Below are positions 7,667 through 13,274 of a stretch of 13,274 bases of DNA, piece after piece. A model generated the notes under the pieces. It saw nothing but the letters and a program-made list of their open reading frames with translations. It searched no databases and was not told the origin of the DNA. This DNA is from Hyphomicrobiales bacterium (GTDB lineage Bacteria; Pseudomonadota; Alphaproteobacteria; Rhizobiales; Aestuariivirgaceae), in the NCBI GenBank assembly GCA_025362535.1, contig JANYGE010000354.1, positions 1 to 13,274 on the forward strand, given 5' to 3'. Within the stretch, counting starts at the first letter, position 1, and each line of letters opens with the position of its first letter. The position numbers and the translations under genes are program-made.

Positions 7667-7975
7667 TTAAGCGAGTTTGCTCATAGTACCCGTCGCTTCA
7701 GCAATCAGGTAATAAACCGTAACCCGGTGCTTGGTTTTATCGGCCTTCATCTTTTCGCCAGCAGCTCTAACTGCAGCTTCAGCCGGACCCGCAGCAAGAC
7801 CAAGCTTCTTAGCGCAGAACCCATCCACAACACGCTTTACTTCTGCAGGATCAGTCATCGCTACAAATTGTGAATCTTTACCACGAAGCGCAATGCCACA
7901 ATATTTGACAATTGAGTCAACCGCAGCAGCATTTACATTCGATGTATATCTCTTAATGTCAGCAGAGTAATCCAA
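7667..7975 (-). CDS. DUF2853 family protein
   Basis: 102 residues when started at TTG 7975. The family I recall starts near 'MSDYxADVKKY', and here the TTG codon begins LDYSADIKRYTSN. A strong GGGGG Shine-Dalgarno at 7983-7987 sits 7 bases upstream. An in-frame ATG at 8041 would add 22 residues (MLAFHMQPKW...) without family resemblance. Visible motifs are VDSIVKYCGIALRGKDSQFV (19-38), DPAEVKRV followed by FCAKKLGL, and TKHRVTVYYLIAEATG near the end. It is a small soluble helical protein of unknown function. It is followed by a clear terminator, so it looks monocistronic, and it diverges from the tmRNA gene. Confidence 0.85.
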   Translation of the reverse strand: MDYSADIKRYTSNVNAAAVDSIVKYCGIALRGKDSQFVAMTDPAEVKRVVDGFCAKKLGLAAGPAEAAVRAAGEKMKADKTKHRVTVYYLIAEATGTMSKLA

Positions 7976-7982
7976 AGTTTGT

Positions 7983-7988
7983 CCCCCT
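7983..7988 (-). promoter_or_regulatory. Shine-Dalgarno deciding the TTG start of the DUF2853 gene
   Basis: On the minus strand AGGGGG (7988-7983) lies 7 bases before TTG 7975. No comparable site precedes the ATG at 8041. This supports the shorter protein. Confidence 0.65.
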
Positions 7989-8109
7989 AATTTTGGGTTA
8001 TATGCACACAACCATTTCGGCTGCATGTGGAAAGCTAGCATCTAATTGAGCATTTGCAAAGTCGTTTGAAGCATTTCCCAACAACCACAGCGTTCAATTC
8101 TTTCGCTCT

Positions 8110-8132
8110 TTATTTAGCCATCAAGACCTCCT
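8110..8132 (-). other. Strong Shine-Dalgarno followed by a three-codon mini-ORF (M-A-K-stop)
   Basis: On the minus strand AGGAGG (8132-8127), a 5-base spacer, then ATG GCT AAA TAA (8121-8110). It lies about 135 bases upstream of the DUF2853 TTG start, in the divergent gap with tmRNA. It may be a leader mini-ORF, the relic of a broken gene, or chance. The rest of the gap 7976-8184 holds no other ORF I can support. Confidence 0.3.
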
Positions 8133-8233
8133 ATATTGGTTCTGTCAGGTGCAGCAATGCAGTTGACTATGGTGATAAACGGCTAACGCAATAAGCTTAT
8201 CGGACCCGGGGGCAGTACCCGGCGCCTCCACCA

Positions 8234-8329
8234 AAGACGATTGCGGAGCAATCGGTGAAAGCCCGAAAGCGGATTTCCTTAAAATCCGCGACAGGGCCCA
8301 GCCTCAAGCTCCGTCCAATCGCCTTTAAG
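8234..8329 (+). other. Intervening segment of the permuted tmRNA precursor
   Basis: It lies between the encoded CCA of the acceptor piece and the first base of the coding piece, and should be removed during maturation. It holds two perfect hairpins: CGATTGC/GCAATCG (8238-8254, 3-base loop) and GCGGATTT/AAATCCGC (8269-8289, 5-base loop). Such stems fit a structured spacer that presents the processing sites. Confidence 0.8.
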
Positions 8330-8411
8330 GGGGGCGAAACAGGATCGACGAGAGTGTAAAGGTTGGTTTTTTGCCCGTGATGGTTCCGACGTGTCGGGCT
8401 AATTTCTAGTT

Positions 8412-8450
8412 GCAAACGATAACTTTGCTCCGGTTGCTCTCGCTGCTTAA
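8412..8450 (+). other. tmRNA proteolysis-tag reading frame
   Basis: GCA AAC GAT AAC TTT GCT CCG GTT GCT CTC GCT GCT TAA encodes A-N-D-N-F-A-P-V-A-L-A-A. With the non-encoded Ala carried by tmRNA, the tag is 13 residues. ANDNF matches the alphaproteobacterial tag start, where SspB is known to bind, and the terminal L-A-A end is the ClpX recognition signal. Confidence 0.93.
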
Positions 8451-8508
8451 TGTAGCGCGAAAGACCAAAACTTGAAGCCCTTCGGTTTAGCGACCTAAGG
8501 CGGGGTTC

Positions 8509-8557
8509 GCTGGCACCTGGCAACAGAAGCCAGCACTTTCTCATTTTCATTTTTATC
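8509..8557 (+). terminator. Hairpin plus T-rich tract at the end of ssrA
   Basis: GCTGGC (8509-8514) pairs with GCCAGC (8529-8534), followed by a T-rich tract to about 8557. The hairpin may belong to the mature coding piece and double as the terminator. The T tract is interrupted, so strength is uncertain. Confidence 0.45.
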
Positions 8558-8691
8558 TGTCATCCCAACGCTTCGGCATTATCGGGGTGATCGCATCGCT
8601 CATCTATGTTGCGATCCAAATCCACCAAAGCGTGACAACACCCCATCCATACGGCTATGTTCCGCTTCGAGTCGCAAATCACATTGAGTAA
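8557..8691 (+). pseudogene. Possible relic of a small membrane protein ('IYLAIQIRQN'-type), no start codon
   Basis: An open stretch in one frame, ending at TAA 8689-8691, reads FGIIGVIASLIYVAIQIHQS from 8572. This resembles the N-terminal helix of a common family of small bacterial membrane proteins with a 'G.VASLIYLAIQIRQNT' signature. There is no ATG, GTG or TTG start with a ribosome site in front, and the continuation (VTTPHPYGYVPLRV) does not resemble the family. It is therefore a candidate decayed fragment between ssrA and sspB. Chance resemblance remains possible. Confidence 0.33.
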
Positions 8692-8699
8692 TATTGTAA

Positions 8700-9197
8700 A
8701 TGCCTGAAGACCTGATGCGTTATGACCAGCTTGCCCAAAATGCCTTGAAGGGCGTGGTGCGCGAGGCTTTGCGCAAAGTTGAGAAATCAGGCCTGCCGGG
8801 CGATCATCATTTTTACATCGCCTTCAATACCCGCTATCCCGGCGTTTCAATCGGTGACCGCCTGGCTGAGCGTTATCCGCGTGAAATGACGGTGGTGTTG
8901 CAGCACCAGTTTTACAATCTCGCCGTCACCGAAGAGCGTTTTCAAGTAGAGCTTACTTTTGACAATATTCCAGAAAAACTGGTAATACCCTTCGCGGCCG
9001 TAAAAGGTTTCCTCGATCCGGCGGTTCAGTTTGGATTGCAATTCGAAGTGGTCACAGAAGAAGCGGAAGCCAAACCCTCAACCTCTCCAAAATTGGCCAT
9101 AGTAGATCCCGATACAGAAAAGACCGAAGATGGTGAATCGTCTGTATCTGACACGGCACCAAAGGTGGTTTCACTCGATGCATTTCGTAAAAAATAA
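8700..9197 (+). CDS. sspB: SspB, ClpXP adaptor for ssrA-tagged proteins (alphaproteobacterial type)
   Basis: 165 residues. The ATG at 8700 is the first possible start because TAA precedes it directly in frame. The Shine-Dalgarno is weak; ATG 8715 is an alternative. The folded domain covers about residues 5-118: LMRYDQLAQNALKGVVREAL (5-24), LPGDHHFYIAF (32-42), YPREMTVVLQHQFYNL (59-74), then VIPFAAVKGFLDPAVQFGLQF (95-115). These are typical of the alpha-class SspB (DUF1321). An acidic flexible linker (about 119-152) leads to the tail PKVVSLDAFRKK, which should dock on ClpX. SspB dimers bind the tag of ribosome-rescued proteins and deliver them to ClpXP in the cytoplasm. It lies just downstream of ssrA and 7 bases before mepA. 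Confidence 0.93.
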   Translation: MPEDLMRYDQLAQNALKGVVREALRKVEKSGLPGDHHFYIAFNTRYPGVSIGDRLAERYPREMTVVLQHQFYNLAVTEERFQVELTFDNIPEKLVIPFAAVKGFLDPAVQFGLQFEVVTEEAEAKPSTSPKLAIVDPDTEKTEDGESSVSDTAPKVVSLDAFRKK

Positions 9198-9204
9198 GAA
9201 TGCC

Positions 9205-10149
9205 ATGTTCAAAATAATCGCCGCGATTTTTTGTGCTGCAACTTTGCAGGTGGTGCAGGTTCAGGCCCAAACTGTTACTGACCAAAATAGCTTGGCGCAG
9301 CTTGCAACAACACAGCCGCCTCTTGGTGACATCAACAAAATTCCTGCCAAAAAACTTTTTGGCAGTGAAAAGCTGCCGGCTAATTTGAAATCCCGGGCCA
9401 TCGGTGATTATTCGCGAGGCTGCATGGCAGGCGGTCAAGCCCTGCCCGTCAATGGCCCCGCGTGGCAGGTGATGCGCCTCTCGCGCAACCGCAACTGGGC
9501 TATGCCACAAATGGTCGATGTGCTCGAACGGCTGGCCAATGATGCAAAAAAATATGATGGGTGGAATGGATTGTTGGTGGGCGATATGGCCCAGCCGCGC
9601 GGTGGGCCCATGCTATCGGGACACGCCAGCCATCAAATTGGATTGGATGCCGACGTGTGGTTCACCCCGATGCCGGACCATTTGTTAACACCCAAAGAAC
9701 GCGAAAATATTTCAGCAACCGTGATGGTGTTGGACCACAAACATATTAACCCAAAAACCTGGACAGAGTCGCGTGCCAGATTGGTCAAGCGTGCAGCCTC
9801 TTATCCCGAAGTTGCGCGTATTTTCGTACACCCACCAATCAAAGCCGAATTGTGCAAATGGGCCACCGGAGATCGATCATGGCTTGCCAAAGTGCGCCCG
9901 CTCTATGGCCATGACTATCACTTTCATATTCGCCTGAATTGCCCTGCAGGCATGAAGGGCTGCAACAACCAATGGAAACCAGATCCCAAGGATGGCACAG
10001 GCTGCGGTGAAGAGCTTGCCTATTGGATGAGCGATGTTCCTTGGACACCTCACAAACCTAAACCAGGCGCGCCACCCTATGTGCCACCGCCCCCCTTGAC
10101 TCTCTCCGGCCTACCTGCTGAATGCCGCGCCGTTGTCGCCGCGCCCTAA
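9205..10149 (+). CDS. mepA: Penicillin-insensitive murein endopeptidase MepA (peptidase M74)
   Basis: 314 residues from ATG 9205, 7 bases after sspB. Upstream in-frame starts (9130, 9178) overlap sspB and would bury the signal peptide. The signal peptide is about residues 1-21 (MFKIIAAIFC ... VQVQA). The zinc-site motifs are SGHASHQIGLDADVWF (138-153; H140, D148) and HDYHFHIRLNCP (236-247; H239, H241), both typical of the LAS-type metallopeptidase MepA. Several Cys (73, 217, 246, 253, 267, 307) may form disulfides, as expected for a periplasmic enzyme. It cleaves D-alanyl-meso-diaminopimelyl cross-links in peptidoglycan. The C-terminal tail is Pro-rich (PHKPKPGAPPYVPPPP). It is probably cotranscribed with sspB. 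Confidence 0.93.
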   Translation: MFKIIAAIFCAATLQVVQVQAQTVTDQNSLAQLATTQPPLGDINKIPAKKLFGSEKLPANLKSRAIGDYSRGCMAGGQALPVNGPAWQVMRLSRNRNWAMPQMVDVLERLANDAKKYDGWNGLLVGDMAQPRGGPMLSGHASHQIGLDADVWFTPMPDHLLTPKERENISATVMVLDHKHINPKTWTESRARLVKRAASYPEVARIFVHPPIKAELCKWATGDRSWLAKVRPLYGHDYHFHIRLNCPAGMKGCNNQWKPDPKDGTGCGEELAYWMSDVPWTPHKPKPGAPPYVPPPPLTLSGLPAECRAVVAAP

Positions 10150-10173
10150 AGTGCAGCGAAATACTGAAAAGCC

Positions 10174-10179
10174 AGGGGG
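10174..10179 (+). promoter_or_regulatory. Shine-Dalgarno deciding the TTG start of kup
   Basis: AGGGGG lies 5 bases before TTG 10185. The alternative ATG at 10122 lies inside mepA and has no such site. Confidence 0.65.
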
Positions 10180-10184
10180 CTTAT

Positions 10185-12068
10185 TTGACCACATCAGCGA
10201 CCAGCACTGGCACTTTCGGTAAAGCCAAATTAAAACTGGCCTTCGCGTCCATTGGCGTTGTATTTGGCGATATCGGCACCAGCCCGCTCTATGCCATGCG
10301 CGAAGCTTTGCATCCGGTTGTGGCTGCTGGTGGTGATTTGCGCCTTGCCGTGCTGGGTGTTGTTTCGTTGTTGCTCTGGGCTCTCTTCATTATCGTTACC
10401 TTGAAATATGTCATCATGTTGATGCGGGCGGATAATCAGGGCGAAGGCGGCATTCTATCTTTGGTCGTGCTGGTTGGAAACCTGTTGCAGAAAAAAGGCG
10501 GCATTGTTCTGGGTCTTGGCATTGTTGGAGCGGCATTCTTTTTTGGCGATGCAATGATTACGCCAGCAATGTCCGTTCTGTCAGCTGTGGAAGGTCTGTC
10601 AGTTATCAATCCAGGCTTTGCGCCCTTTGTCGTCCCCATCACCTTGGCCGTTTTGCTCACACTCTTCACGTTTCAATATAAGGGCACGAGTGGCGTGGCG
10701 GCCTTGTTTGCGCCAATCACGTTCGTGTGGTTCGTCGTTCTCGCTGTCATCGGTTTCTCGCATATCACCGATGATCTCGAAATTTTTAACGCTCTCAATC
10801 CAGTCTACGGAATGATGATGTTGATTGACCATCCCGGCCTTGCATTGCTCGTCTTCGGTGGTGTGTTCCTCGCCGTTACAGGTGGTGAAGCACTTTATGC
10901 CGATATGGGCCATTTTGGCAAAAACCCAATTCGCATAGCCTGGTCAGTTGTGGTTATCCCAGCGCTGGTTCTAAACTATCTTGGTCAAGGCGCATTTGTC
11001 ATTGCGCATCCTGAAGCAGTTGATAATCCCTTCTTCCTTATGTTGCCATCTTGGGGCTTGGTGCCGCTGGTGTTGCTTGCCACCATGGTAACCGTGATCG
11101 CCAGCCAAGCTGTGATCACTGGGGCCTTCTCTATCGCCCAGCAAGCCATGGCGCTTGGCTTGTTGCCGCGCATGAATATTGTCCACACCTCTGAAACTGA
11201 AGAAGGCCAAATTTATGTTGGCCAAATCAACTGGATGATTTTGATTGGCGTTATCATTTTGGTGTTAGTGTTCAAAACCTCATCCAATCTGGCCTCGGCC
11301 TATGGCATCGCCGTGAACACTTCAATGTTGGTTGATACAATTCTCGCCATCGTGTTCTTCTGGCAATCGCGTAACTTGCCACGCTGGCTTGCCGTGCCCG
11401 CTCTTATGTTTATCTTTGTGGTCGAGTTTACATTCTACATGGCCAATGGTTTGAAGCTGCTGCATGGCGGCTATATGCCGGTGCTGATTGGCGCAACCAT
11501 CATCCTGCTCATGCTCACTTGGATGAAAGGACGCCGACTTCTGGCGGCAAAACTAACCAAAGAATCAATTGAGCTTATTCCCCTGCTTGAAAGCTTGGAG
11601 CGCCGCCAACCTGCCCGCGTAGCGGGGGCTGCGGTGTTTATGCAAACCCAGCATAAATATGCGCCATCGGCTTTGATGCATAATTTGAAACACAACCGTG
11701 TACTGCATGACAAGCTGGTATTCATCTCCATCGAAACCGTAAAACAGCCACGTTGGGAGGGCGAACGCGTTGCAGTGACGCAAGGGCCGCTGGGGGCTTG
11801 GATTGTCGAAGCAAAATTTGGCTATATGGAGCAGCCTGATGTGCCAGCCGCCTTGCGCGCCTGTGAAGATAAAGGCCTCAGCATTGATCCCCGCCAAGCT
11901 TCCTATTTCCTGGGACGCCGTGTTATCTTAACGTCACCACGATCTGCCATGCCTTTTTGGCAACAACGCATATTCATCATGTTGGCCAATCAATCAGCTC
12001 GTGCCATAGAGTTCTTCCGAATCCCCGCCGACCGCGTTGTCGAACTCGGCATGCAAATGAGTGTATAA
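10185..12068 (+). CDS. kup: Kup-family low-affinity potassium uptake protein
   Basis: 627 residues from TTG 10185, chosen for the AGGGGG site and because it gives the normal family length and N-terminus (LTTSATSTGTFGK...). An ATG at 10122 would add 21 residues (MPRRCRRALK...) and overlap mepA by 28 bases. The diagnostic Kup signature GVVFGDIGTSPLY is at 24-36, RADNQGEGG at 81-89, FFFGDAMITPAMSVLSAVEG at about 119-138, and GGEALYADMGHFG at 234-246. About 12 TM segments run to near residue 450, then a cytoplasmic domain of about 170 residues. It imports K+ with protons across the inner membrane. It follows mepA by 35 bases and is one base from the PHP gene. Confidence 0.95.
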   Translation: MTTSATSTGTFGKAKLKLAFASIGVVFGDIGTSPLYAMREALHPVVAAGGDLRLAVLGVVSLLLWALFIIVTLKYVIMLMRADNQGEGGILSLVVLVGNLLQKKGGIVLGLGIVGAAFFFGDAMITPAMSVLSAVEGLSVINPGFAPFVVPITLAVLLTLFTFQYKGTSGVAALFAPITFVWFVVLAVIGFSHITDDLEIFNALNPVYGMMMLIDHPGLALLVFGGVFLAVTGGEALYADMGHFGKNPIRIAWSVVVIPALVLNYLGQGAFVIAHPEAVDNPFFLMLPSWGLVPLVLLATMVTVIASQAVITGAFSIAQQAMALGLLPRMNIVHTSETEEGQIYVGQINWMILIGVIILVLVFKTSSNLASAYGIAVNTSMLVDTILAIVFFWQSRNLPRWLAVPALMFIFVVEFTFYMANGLKLLHGGYMPVLIGATIILLMLTWMKGRRLLAAKLTKESIELIPLLESLERRQPARVAGAAVFMQTQHKYAPSALMHNLKHNRVLHDKLVFISIETVKQPRWEGERVAVTQGPLGAWIVEAKFGYMEQPDVPAALRACEDKGLSIDPRQASYFLGRRVILTSPRSAMPFWQQRIFIMLANQSARAIEFFRIPADRVVELGMQMSV

Positions 12069-12069
12069 G

Positions 12070-12999
12070 ATGCAACTTTCACCTTTCTCCCTCCCCGGAA
12101 AATTCTATCGCGGCAATATCCACACCCACTCCAACCAATCAGATGGTGCTTTGCCAAGTGAAGATGTGGTCGCCGCTTACAAGAATGCGGGCTATGATTT
12201 TCTGATGCTGTCTGAGCATTTCATCCATCATTACAATTGGCCCATCAATGACACGCGCAAATTTCGCGGCAATGATTTCACCACTTTAATTGGCGTTGAG
12301 CTGCATGCACCAGAAACCAGTGCAGGCGAGCTTTGGCACATTGTTGCCGCTGGCCTGCCCTTAGATTTTCCACCCTGTGGCCCCACCGAAACCGGCGAAG
12401 AATTGGCTCGACGCGCCAGAGCTGCCGGAGCCTTTATTGGCATTGCGCACCCGGCTTGGTCACAGCTCACCTTGCAAGATGGCCTTGCTATCGATGCTGC
12501 ACATGCTGTTGAAATTTATAATCATGGTTGCGCTATTGAAAATGATCGCGGCGAAGGCTGGTATCTGCATGACCAGCTGTTGAACGAAGGCAAGCGCCTG
12601 TCAGCCTTTGCAACGGATGACGCACACTTCAAATCACCTGATCATTTTGGCGGCTGGGTGAATGTAAAAGCTCAAAGCCTAGATCCTGATGTCCTGCTGC
12701 AAGCGCTGAAGGATGGACATTATTATTCCAGCCAAGGCCCGCAACTGCACAGTATCACGCTCGATAAAAAAGAGCTCAATGTTACCTGCTCTCCGGTCGA
12801 TACGATCACCGTGGTCTGCGGCCATTCCCGCACCTGTGTAAAAATTGGCAAAGCCATTACCTCCGCTACCTTTGATTTATCAACTCTGGAAAAGGGCTGG
12901 CTTCTCAAAAAACCAAGCCCCTGGTTCCGTGTCACGGTCATCGACCATGCAGGCAAACGTGCTTGGAGCAATCCATTCTGGTGGGACGAGCTGAAGTGA
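12070..12999 (+). CDS. PHP-domain metal-dependent phosphoesterase
   Basis: 309 residues from ATG 12070, one base after the kup stop. GTG 12061, inside kup, would add 3 residues. PHP motifs appear in order: NIHTHSNQSDG (16-26; H18, H20, D25), LSEH (H50), IGVELHA (E77), IAHPAW (H127) and FATDDAH (D183/D184, H186), which together should hold a metal cluster. The C-terminal 100 residues (from about 210) form a beta-rich region ending AWSNPFWWDELK. The substrate is unknown. PHP enzymes act on phosphate esters such as histidinol phosphate or nucleotides, but similarity to HisK or to YciV-type nucleases cannot be decided here. Its stop overlaps the start of the following transporter (GTGA). Confidence 0.87.
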   Translation: MQLSPFSLPGKFYRGNIHTHSNQSDGALPSEDVVAAYKNAGYDFLMLSEHFIHHYNWPINDTRKFRGNDFTTLIGVELHAPETSAGELWHIVAAGLPLDFPPCGPTETGEELARRARAAGAFIGIAHPAWSQLTLQDGLAIDAAHAVEIYNHGCAIENDRGEGWYLHDQLLNEGKRLSAFATDDAHFKSPDHFGGWVNVKAQSLDPDVLLQALKDGHYYSSQGPQLHSITLDKKELNVTCSPVDTITVVCGHSRTCVKIGKAITSATFDLSTLEKGWLLKKPSPWFRVTVIDHAGKRAWSNPFWWDELK

Positions 13000-13274
13000 A
13001 ATTGCCACTTTGGCAAATCATCACAGGCCTAGGCATCACGCAAATTATTGGTTGGGGCACCACCTATTACGCAATAGGTGCGCTGTCGCAATCGATTGAA
13101 GCTGAAACTGGCTGGTCAAAATCCTTGGTTTTTGGTGCGTTCTCTGCAGCACTTCTGCTCAGCGCCACGGTTTCAAAATTGGCCGGACGCACGATTGATA
13201 AGCATGGCGCAAAGCATATCATGCTTTTGGGTTCCATCATGGCTGCGGCGGGAAGCCTATTATTCTCTGTAGCA
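12996..13274 (+). CDS. MFS transporter, N-terminal part (cut by window edge)
   Basis: The first 93 codons of a gene starting at GTG 12996, which overlaps the PHP-gene stop by 4 bases (GTGA). The sequence KLPLWQIITGLGITQIIGWG (2-21) forms TM1, TTYYAIGALSQSIEAETGWS continues it, TM2 is at about 44-60, and the loop AGRTIDKHGAKH matches the MFS 'G.l.Dr.G.r' motif between TM2 and TM3. TM3 begins at the edge of the window. The 'GWGTTYYA' and 'ETGWSKS' wording fits the bacterial MFS group related to oxalate/formate-type antiporters. The substrate is unknown. Coupling to the PHP gene suggests one transcript. Confidence 0.8.
   Translation, partial: MKLPLWQIITGLGITQIIGWGTTYYAIGALSQSIEAETGWSKSLVFGAFSAALLLSATVSKLAGRTIDKHGAKHIMLLGSIMAAAGSLLFSVA

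Larger units (their letters stand above)
8185..8540 (+). ncRNA. ssrA: Transfer-messenger RNA, circularly permuted two-piece (alphaproteobacterial) form
   Basis: The acceptor piece comes first. TCGGAC precedes a T arm with stem CCGGG/CCCGG and loop GGCAGTA, and it ends with the acceptor strand CGCCTCC plus encoded ACCA (to 8233). After an intervening segment (8234-8329) the coding piece starts with GGGGGCGAAACAGGATCGAC (from 8330), the tmRNA 5' signature. GGGGGCG pairs with CGCCTCC to close the acceptor stem. A pseudoknot-like stem, GCCCG (8373-8377) with CGGGC (8395-8399), precedes the tag frame at 8412-8450. tmRNA charged with Ala rescues stalled ribosomes with SmpB and tags the nascent chain for proteolysis. 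TTGACT at 8163-8168 could be a -35 element, but no good -10 is visible. The outer ends are approximate: start within about 15 bases, end within about 20. sspB, the adaptor gene for the tag, follows. Confidence 0.95.

Noticed and set aside
8197..8550. 117-codon minus-strand ORF
   Set aside because: It lies fully opposite the tmRNA gene, whose structure and tag frame explain the sequence.
9052..9510. 152-codon minus-strand ORF
   Set aside because: Antisense to the end of sspB and start of mepA; no ribosome site or domain.
11565..11897. 110-codon minus-strand ORF inside kup
   Set aside because: Antisense shadow of the cytoplasmic C-terminal domain of Kup.
1..13274. CRISPR array, insertion sequence, prophage or toxin-antitoxin genes
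   Set aside because: No regularly spaced repeats, transposase or integrase motifs, or toxin/antitoxin-like pairs were found on either strand.

Overview
The window looks like a chromosomal segment from an alphaproteobacterium, most likely order Hyphomicrobiales (Rhizobiales). The main evidence is a circularly permuted two-piece tmRNA gene, an alphaproteobacterial-type SspB, a CckA-like kinase fragment divergent from a FliO-domain gene, and the gene order thyA ... folA-hflK-hflC-DUF2065-degP. Base composition is fairly even, and nothing points to a plasmid, phage or insertion sequence. Identifications come from reading motifs and recalling families, not from database searches.

Layout. Positions 1-533 (minus) hold the N-terminal part of a two-TM, PAS-containing sensor kinase, probably CckA. 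It diverges from a small FliO-domain membrane protein at 680-1093 (plus). A long palindrome (1102-1134) separates that gene from a minus-strand block. Read from its promoter side, the block is thyA (7573 to 6779), a CPBP intramembrane protease, a GNAT acetyltransferase, folA, hflK, hflC, a DUF2065 protein and degP (ending 1141). Most junctions are coupled: GTGA, ATGA, TAATG and TAATG overlaps, a 3-nt gap after thyA, a 73-nt gap between folA and hflK, and a 22-nt gap before degP. Upstream of thyA, behind a good rho-independent terminator, is a DUF2853 gene that appears to start at TTG.

From about 8185 everything runs on the plus strand. The permuted tmRNA gene has its acceptor piece first, then an intervening segment, then the coding piece. 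It encodes the tag A-N-D-N-F-A-P-V-A-L-A-A. A short stretch with a decayed membrane-protein signature follows, then sspB, the ClpXP adaptor for ssrA-tagged proteins. After it come mepA (murein endopeptidase), kup (K+ uptake, probably TTG start), a PHP-domain phosphoesterase and the start of an MFS transporter that runs off the window.

Functionally the minus block couples thymidylate and folate metabolism (ThyA oxidises methylene-THF to DHF, FolA regenerates THF) with envelope protein quality control (HflK/HflC control FtsH; DegP and the CPBP protease act on membrane or periplasmic proteins). The plus block places the ribosome-rescue RNA next to the adaptor that delivers its tagged products to ClpXP. 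No clearly new system is evident. The points most worth checking are the ssrA-sspB adjacency, a three-codon mini-ORF behind a near-perfect Shine-Dalgarno, a relic coding fragment between ssrA and sspB, and the CPBP and GNAT genes inserted between thyA and folA.
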